From Lanius collurio (lineage: Eukaryota > Chordata > Aves > Passeriformes > Laniidae), in NCBI GenBank assembly GCA_020086605.1, contig JACBWW010000008.1, positions 20,014,252 through 20,078,251 on the forward strand: a DNA stretch of 64,000 nucleotides, given 5' to 3'. Numbering within the stretch: the stretch's first letter is position 1; each line of letters opens with the position of its first letter. Positions 37,601 through 52,600 of this stretch are shown piece by piece. The position numbers and the translations under genes are program-made. Under the pieces are notes generated by a model. It was not told the origin of the DNA. It searched no databases and was given only the letters and a program-made list of their open reading frames with translations.

Positions 37601-40600
37601 CTGCATTTTATTATGAAGGACATTGAAAGCAACAAGCATACCATATTCAACTTGTAATTAATAATTCTGTTTGAAATAGAATGAGAGGTATGTACATCTG
37701 TCTGCCAAGCTTTCAGAAGCAAAAGAGCAAGCAAGCATCTCCAAGCAAGACAAAGACAAGCAAGGCCAGAAGGCAGCACAAGAAAAAATAAGAAGAATTC
37801 AGCAAGGTAGAGCTATGCAAGTTACCCGTGTTTAGTTTTCCGACCTGCGTGTTTGTTAGGCAATTAAATCTTGGAGTCAGATTGAATTGATTTTATTATC
37901 TTTTCATTTCATAGAGTGGCATAAGGCTTTTCTGAATCTTTTGTTTCTCTGTCAAATTCTAAAATGTCAGTAACATTTCACTACTTCTGGTTTTGGGTAC
38001 TCAGTATGAATTCTGTTGTTGGGTGCTCAGTATTAATTGGTACAGTGTTTTTTAAGCAGTTGGTGGGTGTAAGTTAAATTTTCTCTCTGACAGAAATGGC
38101 AGTACTTGAGGAACATCCAGTATTTAATCCATCTGTAAAGATTTCAAACCAACAGCAAAATGAAAAGAAAAAAACTCCCTCACCTCAGCCTCAAGAAACT
38201 ACTTTGAATTTGAGTTTGCTTGAAAAACCTGGTGGTGCTGCAAAGGAAGACAAAGGTGCGTTGGAAGTGGTTCAGTACAAGCTTGAATCATACCACAAAT
38301 TTCCAGAATTAGTTCTCGCTTTTCTAGGTTTTACTGTGATGAGTGAACAAGCTCTAGTTGTGGGAATGGAAGGTGGACTATCACAAAACCAATTAGCTTG
38401 GAAAAGACCTCTGAGATTGAGTCCAACCTATGACCGAACACCACCATGTCCACTAGACCGTGGCACTGGGCATGAAGTCCAGTCTTTCCTTAAATACCTC
38501 CAGGGATGGTGACTCCACCACTTCCTTGGCAGTGCATTCCAATGCTTGACAGCCCTTTCTGTGAATAAATCCCTCCTAATGTCCAGCCTGAACCTTCCCT
38601 GATGTGGATTGAGACTGTGCCTTTTGACATATCAGTGGTTGCCTGGGAGAAGAGACCAACCCCCACCTGGCTGCAGCCTCCTTTCAGGCAGGTGTACAGT
38701 GTGATAAGGTCACCCCTGAGCCTCCTTTTCTCCAGGCCAAACACCCCCAGCTCCCTCGGCTGCTCCTCACAGGACTTGTGCTCCAGACCCTTCCCCAGCT
38801 CCCTTCTCTGGACTCCCTCCAGCACCTCAATGTCTTTCTTGCAGTGAGGGGCCCACAACTGGACACAGCACTCGAGGTGTGGCCTCACCAGTGCCCGGTA
38901 CAGGGGACAGTCCCTGCTCTGGTCCTGCTGGCCACACCATTGCTGATCCAGGCCAGGATGCCATTGGCCTTCTTGGCCACCTGGGCACACCCTGGCTGCT
39001 CATGTTCAGCTGCTGTCCCCAGCACCCCCAGGTCCTTTCCAGCCCCTCTGCCCCAGCCTGTGGCACTGCCTGGGGTTGTTGTGAGCCAAGGGCAGGAGCC
39101 AGCACTTGGCCTTGTTGAACCTCCCACCACTGGCCTCAGCCCATGGATCCAGCCTGTCCAGATCCCTCTGCAGAGCCTTCCTGCCCTCCAGCAGATCAAC
39201 ACTCCCGCTCAACTCAATGTCATTTGTGTATGGTCTGTCTCACTGACCAAGCTGCCTTTAAAGGATCTGGACTTGTTTTATCAGATGACATTGAAAGCTA
39301 TTTTTGTCATGCTGTCATGTCTTAAAAATTAGACTTTTTTTTTAGTTGTAGGGCTAGTTGCTGTTTCAGTTACCTTCTCAGGTTTTTAAACTATTTTCAC
39401 TGTAATTCTTCAAACTGTTAGATTATTTTCTAATAATGAAACTTTTAATGAAGTTCTAAAATTATTGGGTAATCAGAGATAACAGAATAATTATTCTTCT
39501 GCCAGATACTTCTGTAAGAAAAGCAGAGATTTCTGTCATGTATCATCAATACCAGTATTTCTGCAAAACATTTCAGAAAATAGTGATGTCTAGTTAAATA
39601 CACGTGAATAAAAGGCAAAAATGACTTCAAATGAATGTAAAATAAATTTTAGAATACTTAAAAATGTGTTTTTCTGCTCTTGCAGTGAAAAAGCGAGAAC
39701 CACTAGATATAAGAAATTTTGATTATAGTGCTCGAAGCTGGACTGGTAAATCTCCAAAACAATTTTTGATTGACTGGTGCAGAAAGAATTTTCCCAAGAG
39801 CCCAAATCCTGCTTTTGAAAAAATTCCTGTTGGAAAATACTGGAAATGTAGGTATGTATTTCCTGTAATCTTTGTATTTGTCTTTTGGTTAATTTGAAAA
39901 TAAAAAAACGAGATCAATTCTGTATTGTTGATTGAGATTTATAGTAATATAGTGTGTTTGTATAGTGTGTCCCTTTTAGTCCATCAGGGATGCATTTTAC
40001 TCTGAATAGCTCTGCAAAAGTGATGCTTGGATTAGACAAAAAATAAGATTCTAGTGAATGATCTCATAAAGCAAGGATAAGGGTTTATTTGTGTGCTGCT
40101 GAATGAAAGATTAGTCTGAAGCAAACCTGATAGATTTGAACAATTTACATTTGGTATCTTATTCAAAGTAACGTATTAAATCAAAGATTCAAGTTTATGA
40201 ATACCAAAACCTCTCTGGAGATTGTGTAAAATAAAGTGCAAATTGTATTAAAGCTACCATAAATTTGTAGGCAAGACAGTGCAGTATCTTATTTTTAAAA
40301 TTCTTTTAGAAATCAAGTGTATAATAGAGTTATAAAGTAGAATATTACCATGTATAAATAAAGTAGTCACATTATAAATGAGCAATGTTTCTTGAAGAAA
40401 CCAAGCTGAAGCTGAAAACTACTGACAGACTGCCCCCCCCTGAGAATAGGGGAAATTTGACTGCTGCTCTGACTGGTATTTATCTGTTAAACAGATGTTT
40501 GCATCTCAGTAGATCATTAAACATCATCTTGATCGATCCTAAATAGTTACAAGCACACAAAATTTAGTCCTTCTTCTGAAACACCAACCTTAATGATAAT

Positions 40601-43600
40601 CTATGTTTATATAAAAACTTCTGCCTTGAAGAAAATGAAGATGTTTGTAAAGAGAAAAAAACCTACAAATTCACTGCTGGAATCTTTGCTGAAGATATTA
40701 TATAGGTATTTTCTGTTTATATCAGTAGAAAAAAAGTTGAGGTAAATGCCTTTGAAATATCTCTTTAAGGGTCAGGATTATCAAGTCATCAGATGATGTG
40801 ATGGCAATGTGTCCTACAATTGTAACAGAAGATAGTATGCAAGCACAACATTTAGCTGCTACTTTGGCACTCTACCATTTAACCAAAGGACAAGTAAGTT
40901 TCTTAGCAGTATTACTGTTATTGGCCTTGAATCTGCTTCTGTGCTTTTTTGTTATCTGTATTATCTATGGTTGGGCTCTAAAAATAGTTTCATGGAGTAT
41001 TTCCTGTTGAATTCTTTGCTTCTATTACATATTCATTTGTTTTTATCTAGTTGTGCATATGCTTTGCAGCATATAGAAAGGATTTTTTTTTGTAAAGCTG
41101 TACTTTTGGTTTTGTAAAAACTGCAAGCTAATTGAAAATAAAAATTTATTGTTGACATTTATATTACTGCTTTCATAGTTTCTGTATTTAGAATGGCTTC
41201 TTACTCATTTTCTATAATATTTTTTGACATTTGAACTTGTTTACACATAAAACATTAGTGATGATATTACTAAGTAGTATGTAACATAGTTTTTTTTTCT
41301 GCTTTTTGCACCTAAAGTCAGTTCATCAGTTGCTGCCTCCTACCTACCGAGATGTCTGGCTAGAGTGGAGGGATATTGAAAAGAAAAAGGAAGAAGAAAG
41401 CAAGATAGAAACCAACAAGCCACGTGATACCTTTATTGCTAGATTATTAAACAAACTCAAACAACAACAGCAGCTACAGTCTGAAAATCAGCCAAAACTA
41501 TCTGAGGGTCCTGAAGATTCCTGGGAAAACTTAGTTTCTGATGAGGATTTCAGCAGTCTCTCCCTAGAGACCTCAGATGCAAATAATTTGGAACCTTCAA
41601 GGATTCTGTTTAGGAAGCTGCAGAGTTCCTCCAGATACCAGAGGCTTCTGAAAGAGAGACAGGAGTTACCGGTGTTTAAGCACAGATACTCGATTGTAGA
41701 AACTCTTAAAAAACATCGAGTAGTTGTTGTTGCTGGTGAAACAGGCAGTGGGAAGAGTACCCAGGTGCCCCATTTTTTGTTAGAAGACTTGTTGCTAAAT
41801 GAAGAATCAAAAAAATGCAACATCGTTTGCACACAACCTCGCAGAATCTCAGCAGTGAGTCTGGCAACCAGGGTTTGTGAAGAGCTGGGCTGCGAATCAG
41901 GACCAGGAGGAAAAGTAAGTGTCTGAATTCTTCTGCTTGTCTTGATCAAATACAGGGGGCTGGATTGACAAAAAGCAAGGATGTTATTTCTTAGGCAACA
42001 AAACAATTAGGTGTAATTTTCTCCTGAAAAGGACTTATTGGTATGTCAGTTGTTTCTTTTTGTCTTGTCACCTGTGAACCTGTAGGTATCTGTGCATGAT
42101 TTCTAAAATTGTCAGGGCCTTATGTAGAGCAACAACGTTTCATAGTGGGAATGGTCAAAGATTTGAGCAGATGCTCCAGGGACTGTTGGGCATCACTGTC
42201 ACTAGGGATGAAGCAAAATCCCCTGAATAAGGCTCTGACCAATCCAGTCTGGCCTTAAGTGGGGCCCTGCTTTGAGAGAGGCCCTTTCCAATATAAGTTA
42301 TTTTGTTATTTGAAGAAAGCTGAAGTCCTGCATTTGTTAGGGTCATTTTTGCAAAAATATTTTTGAGACTGTCAGAGAGTCCTGAAAAGAACCCTGATTT
42401 TATCAGCTCTTTGCTACTCTGGATGAATTTTGCGTATTTTTCTTTGCTTACCAAAGGAAAGTACTTGTATGGAAGTGTGGCAGTCATTCGCTGTACTTAA
42501 TTAGCAACTTGTGCGGTGTCTGAATCTGACAGTTACTAGATTTCACTTAATTTTGAATATTGTTAGCTTGTATGTTAAGTTATTCTATATTTTTAATTTA
42601 TTTTTTAAGAATTCCCTGTGTGGATATCAAATACGTATGGAATCAAGAACAGGAGAAGCCACCAGACTACTGTACTGTACGACAGGTGTCCTGCTTCGGA
42701 AACTTCAAGAAGATGGTCTTCTTTCAAGTATATCTCATGTTATTGTAGATGAGGTTATTAGTTCTTTACTATTCTGCAGAAGTTATAGTTATTCTCGGCC
42801 TTGACCTGTACTAAATTCTTGCTATAGATGTGTTTTTCTGATTCTAGGTACATGAAAGAAGTGTCCAGTCTGATTTCTTGCTTGTTATTCTGAAAGAGAT
42901 CTTGCATAAACGTTCAGACCTGCATCTGATTTTAATGAGCGCCACTGTAGACAGTGAGAAATTTTCCAGCTATTTCTCACACTGTCCCATTTTAAGGATC
43001 TCAGGGCGGAGCTATCCAGTTGAGGTAGGTAGATGTTTATTTTGATTATGCAAGACACTTTGTATGCATACAGTGTTTGCTTGGTTAGTATCTAGGTAAT
43101 ATATCTATATCACTTCTTTTTTTACCAAAAATACAAATGTTAAATATTTTAGGGGCTTGTAGTCCTTTTATGAAAATACAGAATAGCTTCAGGGCTTTGA
43201 AGTACGTAGCTGTACTATTTTTTTGTATGGATTTATTGATTACAATCAGTCTATCTGTGACACTTTGATTTTTCTGTGTTAAACCTAGGTAGAAAGTAAA
43301 GTATTAAAGAATTCCTCCTACCCTCTGTAACTTTGTCATTGCACTCTTAGGTGTTTTTCTTACTTGTGCTGTATAGGCTGTGGTAAAGGTTATGAAGTGA
43401 TCAGGTGGAGAAGCCCATTAACAAACTTGTAGCAGCTCTAAGGTTAGGTTTTCAAAAATTATGAGTTTTAGTTGAAATCTGGAAGATTTATTGCAACATT
43501 GAGGCGTACCCTGTTCAACTTTAAAAAGTGAAAAAAGTAAACTGTAAGCTTTAAAAAGTGAAAAAGGTTGCTGATTAGTTTTTGACATGCCTTGTGTTTT

Positions 43601-46600
43601 TTCTTTGAATTTTCACTAAAGGTTTTTCATGTTGAAGATGTAATTGAAGCAACTGGTTATGTTTTGGAGAAAGACTCAGAATATTGTCAGAAGTTCTTGG
43701 AGGAGGAGGAGGAAGTAACAATAAATGTTAGTGGTAAAGGAGGAAGCACTACAAAGCACCAGGTAAAACAGGCATTTTTAGTTTTGTCTTGGAAATTTTG
43801 GGGAGTTTTATTATTTAATTATTATGGTTCCTTTGAATTAAATGTGATTGGATTGTAGAATATCAAAGATTCTTTCAGCTTGTAAAAGACAGACACAGTG
43901 GCACTCCTACAAATATTTATGAATGCTGCACCCTTTTGACTGTCACTCCAACTCCTGTATAGCTGTCTTGTTTTTTGCTGTATTTGATAATGTGGTCTCT
44001 TATAGATTCCCAGCTCTGGATCTATAAGCAGTAGCAGGGAAAGCATTTAATTTTTTTATGCCTCCTACATAGTGAACCTAACAACAGAAGAGACAAGGCT
44101 TTATCCTTCTTAGATGAAAAACTCCAAAGAACCTCCAGCTTGACATACCAAATGAGATGATTTACATGAGATTGTTGTATAGACCTCTTTTGTTTAACAG
44201 TCTGTGGTTTTATCCTTGAGTACTCTGCAGCAACAGCTCTATGTGCTTTTGCATCAGAACTCTTGAAGGGGAGATTTGTCAGTGTCATCTGACTTTGGCA
44301 GCTTGGGCTGTTCATGTAGACTGTATTTTGGGACGATACCTGTCTGCTCCAACCTGCTTTGCAAAACTCGTGGAAATTTAGCTTCCTATGATTGAACACT
44401 GATACATATGTTGAAAAAATACTCTGATGTGCTCTGTTGATTGTTTTCCTTCAGTACAAAAGAATATGTGGTGTCAAGCTTCCTTAAGTATATTGATTGA
44501 CAAACTATGCTATGTGTTTAAGATGCCTAGAAACAATTCAAATGTATGTCTCTTCTGCTAATTGTTTTTGCTTGTTCCAAAACACTGTAGGAGTTGCCAC
44601 CTAGTTCATTCTTAGTTTTTGTTGCTACCATTACTTGAGATGGGTGAGGTGAGGGAGAGGGAAGAGGTGAAACTAGTTTCTTACACCCCAAAGTAGGAGT
44701 TTTGAGAGATGAGTATACATCTATTAGCCCAGTTTGAACAGATACCAGTTGAATGCCAGATATGGACCTAGGGCCTGTTTACTTCTTCAGCAGACTTTAA
44801 TTTTTACCTTTTTTTAATCTGGAGTGTCATTTAACAGTTGTAGATACCTATACACATTGTGTAGGTGGTCGTGATTAAATCTAACTCACGTGGATTTCGG
44901 GGTGGCGTTAGTCAGTTAAATTTCTCTTATCCCAATCTCTGTTTCAAGTGAATGGCAAATTCACCTTCTGCTCTCTTACTGTCTTCTAAAATACTAAGAA
45001 TGTGATTTCTTTTTTTTTTTTTTTTTTTAGGAGTATGTCCCAGTCCAGTCTGGATCTGGTATCGATTTAGCTCCTCACTATGCAAAGTACAGCAGTCGTA
45101 CACAGCAGGCTGTCTTGTACATGAACCCTTACAAGATCAACCTTGAACTTATTTTGGAGTTGCTTGCATACTTAGGTACAGTCCACTTCTTAAGAAGTTT
45201 ATGTACTTGTGGTTGTCCTTTGGACCTATTTTCCAGTGCTTTCTAGTGATACTGAAGTACCTGACTTCATTCTTAAATGAAACGTCCTAAAAAGCGTTAA
45301 CCACAGGGTGTAGCATTAGTTGCTGTTATGTGAGACTGCTTGCAATGCAGTGAAAATGCTTGCAATGTTTAACTATATGCTTGTACTGTAATTTTGCAGA
45401 TAGAAGTCCCCAGTTCAAGAATATTGAAGGTGCTGTGCTGATCTTTTTACCAGGCCTTGCCCATATCCAACAGCTGTATGATCTCATTTCAACTGACAGA
45501 AGATTTAATTTGCGTGACAGGTAGCACAGATACTTTTTTTAAGTTAATACTCTCGGTTACAACCCAATAAACATAATGATTAAGGTTTGCTGTTCTTGTA
45601 AAAGGAAACTGAGAGTTATACCTCTGACCTAATTGTGCTACAAATGTACTTCTACTGCAGTACAAATGTGGTTTTGCTATAATATAAATGTAATGTTACT
45701 GCTATGATCTAAAATTTGTACAAGCAAAAATGATGGATACTTAAGAATGGTATGATAAATTTTCTTTTGTTACTTTCTCTTTTATTCTTCAACAAATTTA
45801 TTTAATCAAAAGCAGTTGACTACTTCTTTTCCACTTCTTAGGGTATGGAAGCTGCCATACCTGGGATACAGATTTCTGTGGCTTACTGTTTACATGGAAG
45901 TGACTACTTCCTGAGAAGAGCTCCAGAGCATCTGGATCTACCAAGAGAAATGGCCTAGGGTTGTAGTGACAGATAATTTCAAAATTTGTTTTTTGGGTAA
46001 CTGAAAGTTAGCAGCTCAACTGCATAAGAGGAACAATTGCAGTCAAATGCTAAATATTTGTTGGTGCACTGAGATGTAAAGGTCTGGAAGAGAAGGAAAG
46101 TACCGGTCTCTGTGGCTGTCTCATCTCTGAAGGCCTTTATTACTCAAAGTTGCATGTATTTGTAATGGTCCTTGTCTTGGAAGCACAATTTTAAAAACTT
46201 GGGTTTATGGACACCTAGCTCCCTTTATTGCTAGGCTATTATTGTAAAGTAACCAGAAGTTCTGCAGTATTACTATTTTTCCTGCATTTTTACTGAATGG
46301 GAGAACATCCCTATGAACTAATTAGGTTATTTTTTCTAGATATTATAATAAAACAGTGAAGCAGACTTTCATACCTAATCATACAAAGCTTTATTCTTTT
46401 CAGTTGTCTGTTCTAGTAGCTTTCTCCGAATGTTGTCATTATGCTGGTCTCATTAATCTTATTTGATAAGTGTATATTTATTACTCCAATTTCTTGTTCT
46501 AGGCACAGATTGATAGCTCTGCATTCTGTTCTTTCAACTCAAGATCAAGCAGCTGCATTTACAATACCTCCTCTTGGTATTAGAAAGGTAGTATTTACAA

Positions 46601-49600
46601 AGTTCACAACTGAAAAGAGAAGTTTTCTGTGGGTCCAACTCTAATATCGTTATAAAATATAATCTTACAGAATTACACAACAACCAGTTGCTCCTGGAAT
46701 TTCCTCTCTGCAAAGAAACAGTTCTAATTTCATAATCTAGAAGCTAATATGCTGTGAAAATCTTGACAGTACTGGACAAATTCTTAAACCTTTTTCTGTG
46801 AACTTCCTTAATTCTTACTTTCCTGTATTTTAGCTGTTGTTAACCAGTAACTGCCAAATAACTATGGCTTTTATATAGGAAAAATACAATTTGATTTACT
46901 GCCAAACTATGTAATTAAATGTTGATTAATTTTGGCAGATACTAGCCAATAATTTTGATGGATTATAAAACAGAATGGGAGTGTGAAATTCCTTCTTAAC
47001 TTTGAATTTCTCTTATTGGGAGAAACTAGACCATTTCCTAAGTCATGTAGCTTTTCATTATTTGTCAACTTATTTAAGGGATCATTTATTGGTAAAAAAT
47101 TTTAACCAGACTTACTCCAGAATACTGATTTAAAGGATGAAAAGTGTTAGACATTCTTGGTTCTTCTATTTATGTTATGTTACTTTTTCCAGATTGTTTT
47201 GGCAACCAACATAGCAGAGACGGGTATTACAATACCAGATGTTGTCTTTGTGATTGATACTGGGAGAACAAAAGAAAATAGGTAAGAGTTTGATTTTCAT
47301 CAATCTTACTGTGATTACTGTAAATATTTGGAGGATAGAACTGCAAGAATTTAGTGCTATTCTTCTTAAACTAGAGTTCTGGATGCAGAAATGAGTGATG
47401 AGCTCATTTAACAGCTTGGAGTTTTAGGTGCAAGTTAGGGATGTATCTTTGGGATTTCAAATGGAACAAGGGAAGTTATTCGCAGATAATGGATGTAATG
47501 TACAGATAATCATGCCTAAGTACTGCTTTAAAAACAGAGGAAGTATGTTTTATACTATCTCAGTTTTTAAGTTATTTTTCTTCCTCACCTTAAATGTGAC
47601 AAGCCCTACGCAATTGGAATGATTCTGAACTGCCAAGGACATGCAGTGATAAAGCTTTCATTTTCCAATATTTACACTTTCATTGGTGAGTTGTATTCGA
47701 GGTTTTGTAATATACAGTTCCTCCCAGATATGCTTAATTTTCAAAACTAAATATATTTTCAAATAATTACTCCTTAAATATATTGTCAATATGCTGGTGT
47801 TCAGGTTATATATACATGCAGATTTTAATTCTGAAATCTGAACAGGCTTTTGCTTTATAATTTTTAAGGTATCACGAAAGCAGTCAGATGAGTTCGCTAG
47901 AAGAGACCTTTGTTAGTAAAGCTAGTGCTCTGCAGCGACAAGGAAGAGCCGGGCGTGTTAGGGATGGGTTCTGCTTCCGAATGTACACGAGAGACAGGTA
48001 TTGTAAACTTAGCAGAATTATGTAAATCACATAGATACCAACCTTTTCTTGTAATTCCAATTCTTGCAAAACCAAGAATTCTTGTTGAAATTCACTTTAT
48101 TTACTGCAAACCAGAAAGATAGAACTGGAAAAAAACTCAACCAAAACTATAATTTGAATATTATATGTATAAAGTGTTACGGTAGTCTTTTGCATTTTTT
48201 AAAAAAGTTAATTTTATTCTTACTGTTTCTAGAATGTGTTTTTAAAAAAGTATTCATAATCAAAGGAAAAATGCAGCACAAGGAATTGTAGAACATCAGT
48301 TTTTAACAATACTTGCTTGGCTTACATCAAATGTGTGCCACCCTTACCTCCTGAACTTTGAATTTATTGTCAGGCAAATCTGTAGGTTTCTGAGGAGGTA
48401 TCCCTATGGATAAGAGATAGGGGCACTGCAGAATTCGCTTTTTTTACTGCAGTAGAATAACCTTTTTCCTGCTTCTGTGAGAGCCTGAAGTGACTTTCAG
48501 CTGAGAAACAAAGTCTTCTGATATAACCAATGATGTGTGCCTTTTAATCACATACTTTTCAGTTTGAAAGCATTTTACAGACTAGTTTTGAAAATTGGGG
48601 TTTCTTACCTTTCCCTCTCTGACTAAAACTTGTTTTCCAAGCCACAGCATTTGTCTTAATTCAAAGTATGAATGGCTTACCCATGCTACTTCCTGCCTTG
48701 CTTGTCAAGAGAAAAACTGCAAGGAGTGACCATGTGAAACCCAGATTTACAAATTTAATTCAAAGATTTAGTTGAATGTATGTGTTTCTATGTTTTTATG
48801 ACGTTGCAGGTTTGAAAGTTTCATGGAATATTCTGTTCCAGAAATACTGCGTGTGCCTTTGGAGGAATTATGCCTTCATATTATGGTATGGTTTTGGTTT
48901 TAGAATTGCTAACCTTGTGTGGTGGGTTGACCTTGGCTGCATGCTGGGTGGCCTCAAAGTGCCTCTATTACTCTTGTCCTCAGCTGGATGGGAGAGAAAA
49001 TACAACAAAAGGCTTGGTAGCTAAAAATACTATGCATGCCTTTGGAGAAATTACACCTTCATACTATTGCCTGGTTTGGAATTATTGACCTTAGTAGCTG
49101 AAGAGGTTTGCTAGGACAGACCTGATCCAATGTGATTACTTAATGGGGCTTCTCCCACAGGTCCCACAGGTGAGGGGGTAACTCAGCACTTGACTGCTGG
49201 ATAACAGGAGCACGCTGTTCAGTGAGAATAGTCTACTATATGATTGCAGTTGCCTCAGAGTGACAATTGAAACTTTGTTAAATAGCTTTCTAATTGATTT
49301 CTGCTTAAGGGAGCAATTCCTTTGCCTCTCATTGCATCCTAAGTGAGTAGGATGTGCATGGAAAGACTAGCAACCTGACAAATTAGGTTGGACTGCATCC
49401 CATGAGGATTGAGAGTGTCCTGCTCATCAGTGGTCATTGGTAGCACACTTCTCTCAACAGTGGTCATGCCATATGAAGCCCTTCCAAACAATGAAGTTTT
49501 GTTAACCTAATGTGGGGCATGTCAGCCTTCTGGGAAGCAAGAGGCTGGTTTCATGGGGAGGGAGTGTGAACTTTTGATGCAAGAACAGCTTTGCAGTTTT

Positions 49601-52600
49601 CCATGTAGCTGTTAGAAAACTTTTTTATAATAAATTTTATACTGAAATATATGCCCTTTTACTTCACAGAAATGTAGTCTTGGCTCTCCAGAAGATTTTC
49701 TTTCCAGGGCATTAGATCCACCACAGCAGCAAGTAATTGGTAATGCAATGAACCTGTTGAGGAAGATTGGGGCTTGTCAATTACACTGGCCCAAGCTGAC
49801 TCCATTGGGCCAGCACCTTGCAGCCCTTCCTGTTAATGTAAAGATTGGCAAAATGCTTATATTTGGTGCTATATTTGGCTGCTTGGATCCTGTGGTGAGT
49901 AAAAAAAATTGTGTTTTAAAAAGTGTAGAAACTGTTAACTCTTTGCAATTAATCTGATTTCTTATGATGTGATATTTTGAAAAGATGATGCAAGAAGTTA
50001 AAATCTTTAAGGGTGAGGGCACCCAAACATCATGGAGAGGAGTAATATAAGTGTTCTTTATGGTTGGAGTCAATGATCTCAAAGGTCTTTTCTGACTTAA
50101 AATGATTCTGTGATTCTGAACTCCCAGGTACTCTCCACAGTGGACAATCAGGCTTGCTCTCCAGTTCTGTAAATGGTGATCCCACGGAATCTGATATTTA
50201 AAGAAAACATCCTCATACGTGTGGGTTAGGCAGTCTTGGTTACCCCACAGTTTGTGGCCAAGAACATAATCAAAGTTATTGCAAATTAATTGATTGGAAA
50301 TTATTTGTTTATTTATTTATATAAAGACTGTGGCACATTTTATATTTTCACCTGATCCATTTAATTCACAGCAAATTAGGAGAACACATGAGTATATTAG
50401 TTCCTGGAACATGAAAGTTAAAATTCTTGCTGTCTCCTTTTAATGTGTTATAACATAAAGCAGTTGATTAATCTGACCTTCATTGCTCTGTCACTTGGCA
50501 AAATATTTCATGTGAGTTTTGAGAGTTAATGTTTTTTATCCTTGCATATAAATCACTATATAAATGGTGGTTTAATATAAGCAAATGCTGAATTCTGTAT
50601 AAGAAATTCTTATGGTGCTGAGTTTTTCTTGAGACTTAGTAGAAGATAAGCTATAATTAAATATTATATACTCTTAGAGTACAAGAGCTACCGTTTCTCT
50701 GGTGCAAGAGGTCAGGCAGGGAAGACAATCGATGGGCCTGAGTGGAAACCTGCTGGTCCAGCTCAAGGGTGGCAAGCAAATGTACAAGCAGTGCAAAAGC
50801 AAGGACAGATGTCCTGGAAAGAGTTTGGGGATGCTATCTAGTTGTGTAAGGGATGGGGTGAGGAAGACTGTGGCTAAGATGGAGCTGAACATGGCAAGGG
50901 ACACAAAGAAGAATAAGAAGGGGTTGTACAGCTATGTCAGCCAGAAAAGGAAGGTCATAATGTACCCCCACTGATGAAATGGTAACAACAGATGAGGAGA
51001 GGACTAAGGTACTCAATGGTGTTTTTGCTTCAGTCTTCAATGGCAGCCTCTCTTATGGCAGTCAGGTGAAGTCCCAAGTGACTGGAAAAGGGGAAACATT
51101 GGACCCATCTTTTTTTTTAATAAGTAGAAAAGAGAGCCTTGGGAACTACTAAGCTGTCAGTTTCAATTCTGTGCCTGGGAAGATCATGGAACAGATCCTC
51201 GTAGAAATACAGTGTAGCACTTGGAGGACAGGGAGGTGATTCAAGACACCAGTATGGCTTAATCAAAGACAAGTCCTGTCTGACCAACCCAGTGGCTTTC
51301 TGTGATGGAGTTACCACATCAGTAGATAAAGGCTACATATTTGTTTATCTGGACTTTCTGTAAAGCCTTTAACATGGTCCCCCACTACATGCTTTTCTCT
51401 AAATTGGAGAGAGATGGATTCAATGGACTAACTATTAGATGAATAAGAAAGTGGTTGTACAGTCCCATCCAGAGGGTAATGGTTAATAGCTCAGAGTCTC
51501 AATGGACATCAGTGACAAGTTGTACCCTCAGGGGTCAGTATTAGGACCAGTGTTATTTAGTATCTTCATCAGTGACATAGAGGAAGAGGTTGAGTGCACC
51601 CTCAGCAAATCTGAAGATGACCCCAAGCTGAGTGGTGCTGTTGACATATCTGAAGGATGGGATGTCTTCCAGAGGGACCTGGAGAAGTGGGCAGATGTGA
51701 AGCTTGCAAGGCTAAGTGCTGGTGCTGCTCCAGGGTCAGGGCAATCCCTTGTATCAGCACAGGCTGGGCATGAACAGATTAGAGCAGCCCTGCTGAGAAG
51801 GACTTTTGGGGGTGCTGGTGGGTGAGAGGCTGGACATGACCCAGCCATGGGCACTCACAGCCCAGAAAGCCAAAGGTGTCCTGGGCTGCATCCAGAGCAG
51901 GGTGGGCAGCAGGGGAGGGAGGGGATTCTGTCCCTCTGCTCTGGTGAGACCCGTCCGGAGCACTACATCTCCAGCACAAGAAGGATGTGGACCTGTTGGA
52001 GTGAGCCCAGAGGTTATCACAAAGATGATTGGAGTGGATTGGTGTATCTCTCCTTTGAGGAGACTGAGAGAAGTAGGCTTGTTCAGCCTGGAGAAAGCTC
52101 CAGGATGACCTAATTGCAGCCTTTCAGTATCCAAAGGGCATTGGAGAGGAACTTCTTACAAGGGCATATGGTTTACAGGACAAGAGGAAATGGGTTTAAA
52201 CTGAATGAGGATTGGTTTTGTTTTGATATTAGGAAGAAATTCTTTACTGTGAGGGTTGGTGAGGCACTGGAACAGGTTGCCCAGAGAAGTTGTGGATGTC
52301 TCATCCCTGGAAGTGTTCAAGGCCAGGTTGGGTGGGGCTTTGAGCAACATGGTTTAGTCGAAGGTGTCTCTGCCTATAGCAGGGGTTTGAAATTAGTTTA
52401 TCTTGAAGGTCCCTTGCAACCCAAGCCTACAATTCTGATAATGGTAAAACAAAATTTAAGATTATTTGTATTACCTGTAAATAACCTGTAAGCTTATAAT
52501 AAAATGTTTTTAAGTAATGTGTATTTCATAATTGCAGGCAACTCTGGCTGCTGTTATGACAGAAAAATCCCCATTTACTACACCTATTGGTCAAAAAGAT

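Noticed and set aside
38490..38990. 166-codon minus-strand open frame
   Set aside because: Decayed CR1 sequence in its sense direction, not a host gene.
41488..42006. 172-codon minus-strand open frame
   Set aside because: It is the antisense shadow of the large DHX29 exon 11.
45841..45860. Small hairpin GGTATGG...CCATACC in DHX29 intron 16
   Set aside because: A 7-bp stem with a 6-base loop is expected by chance and has no RNA-gene features around it.
51502..51825. Plus-strand frame with a reverse-transcriptase-like motif
   Set aside because: It is part of the decayed CR1 copy and is too short and broken to be a functional enzyme.
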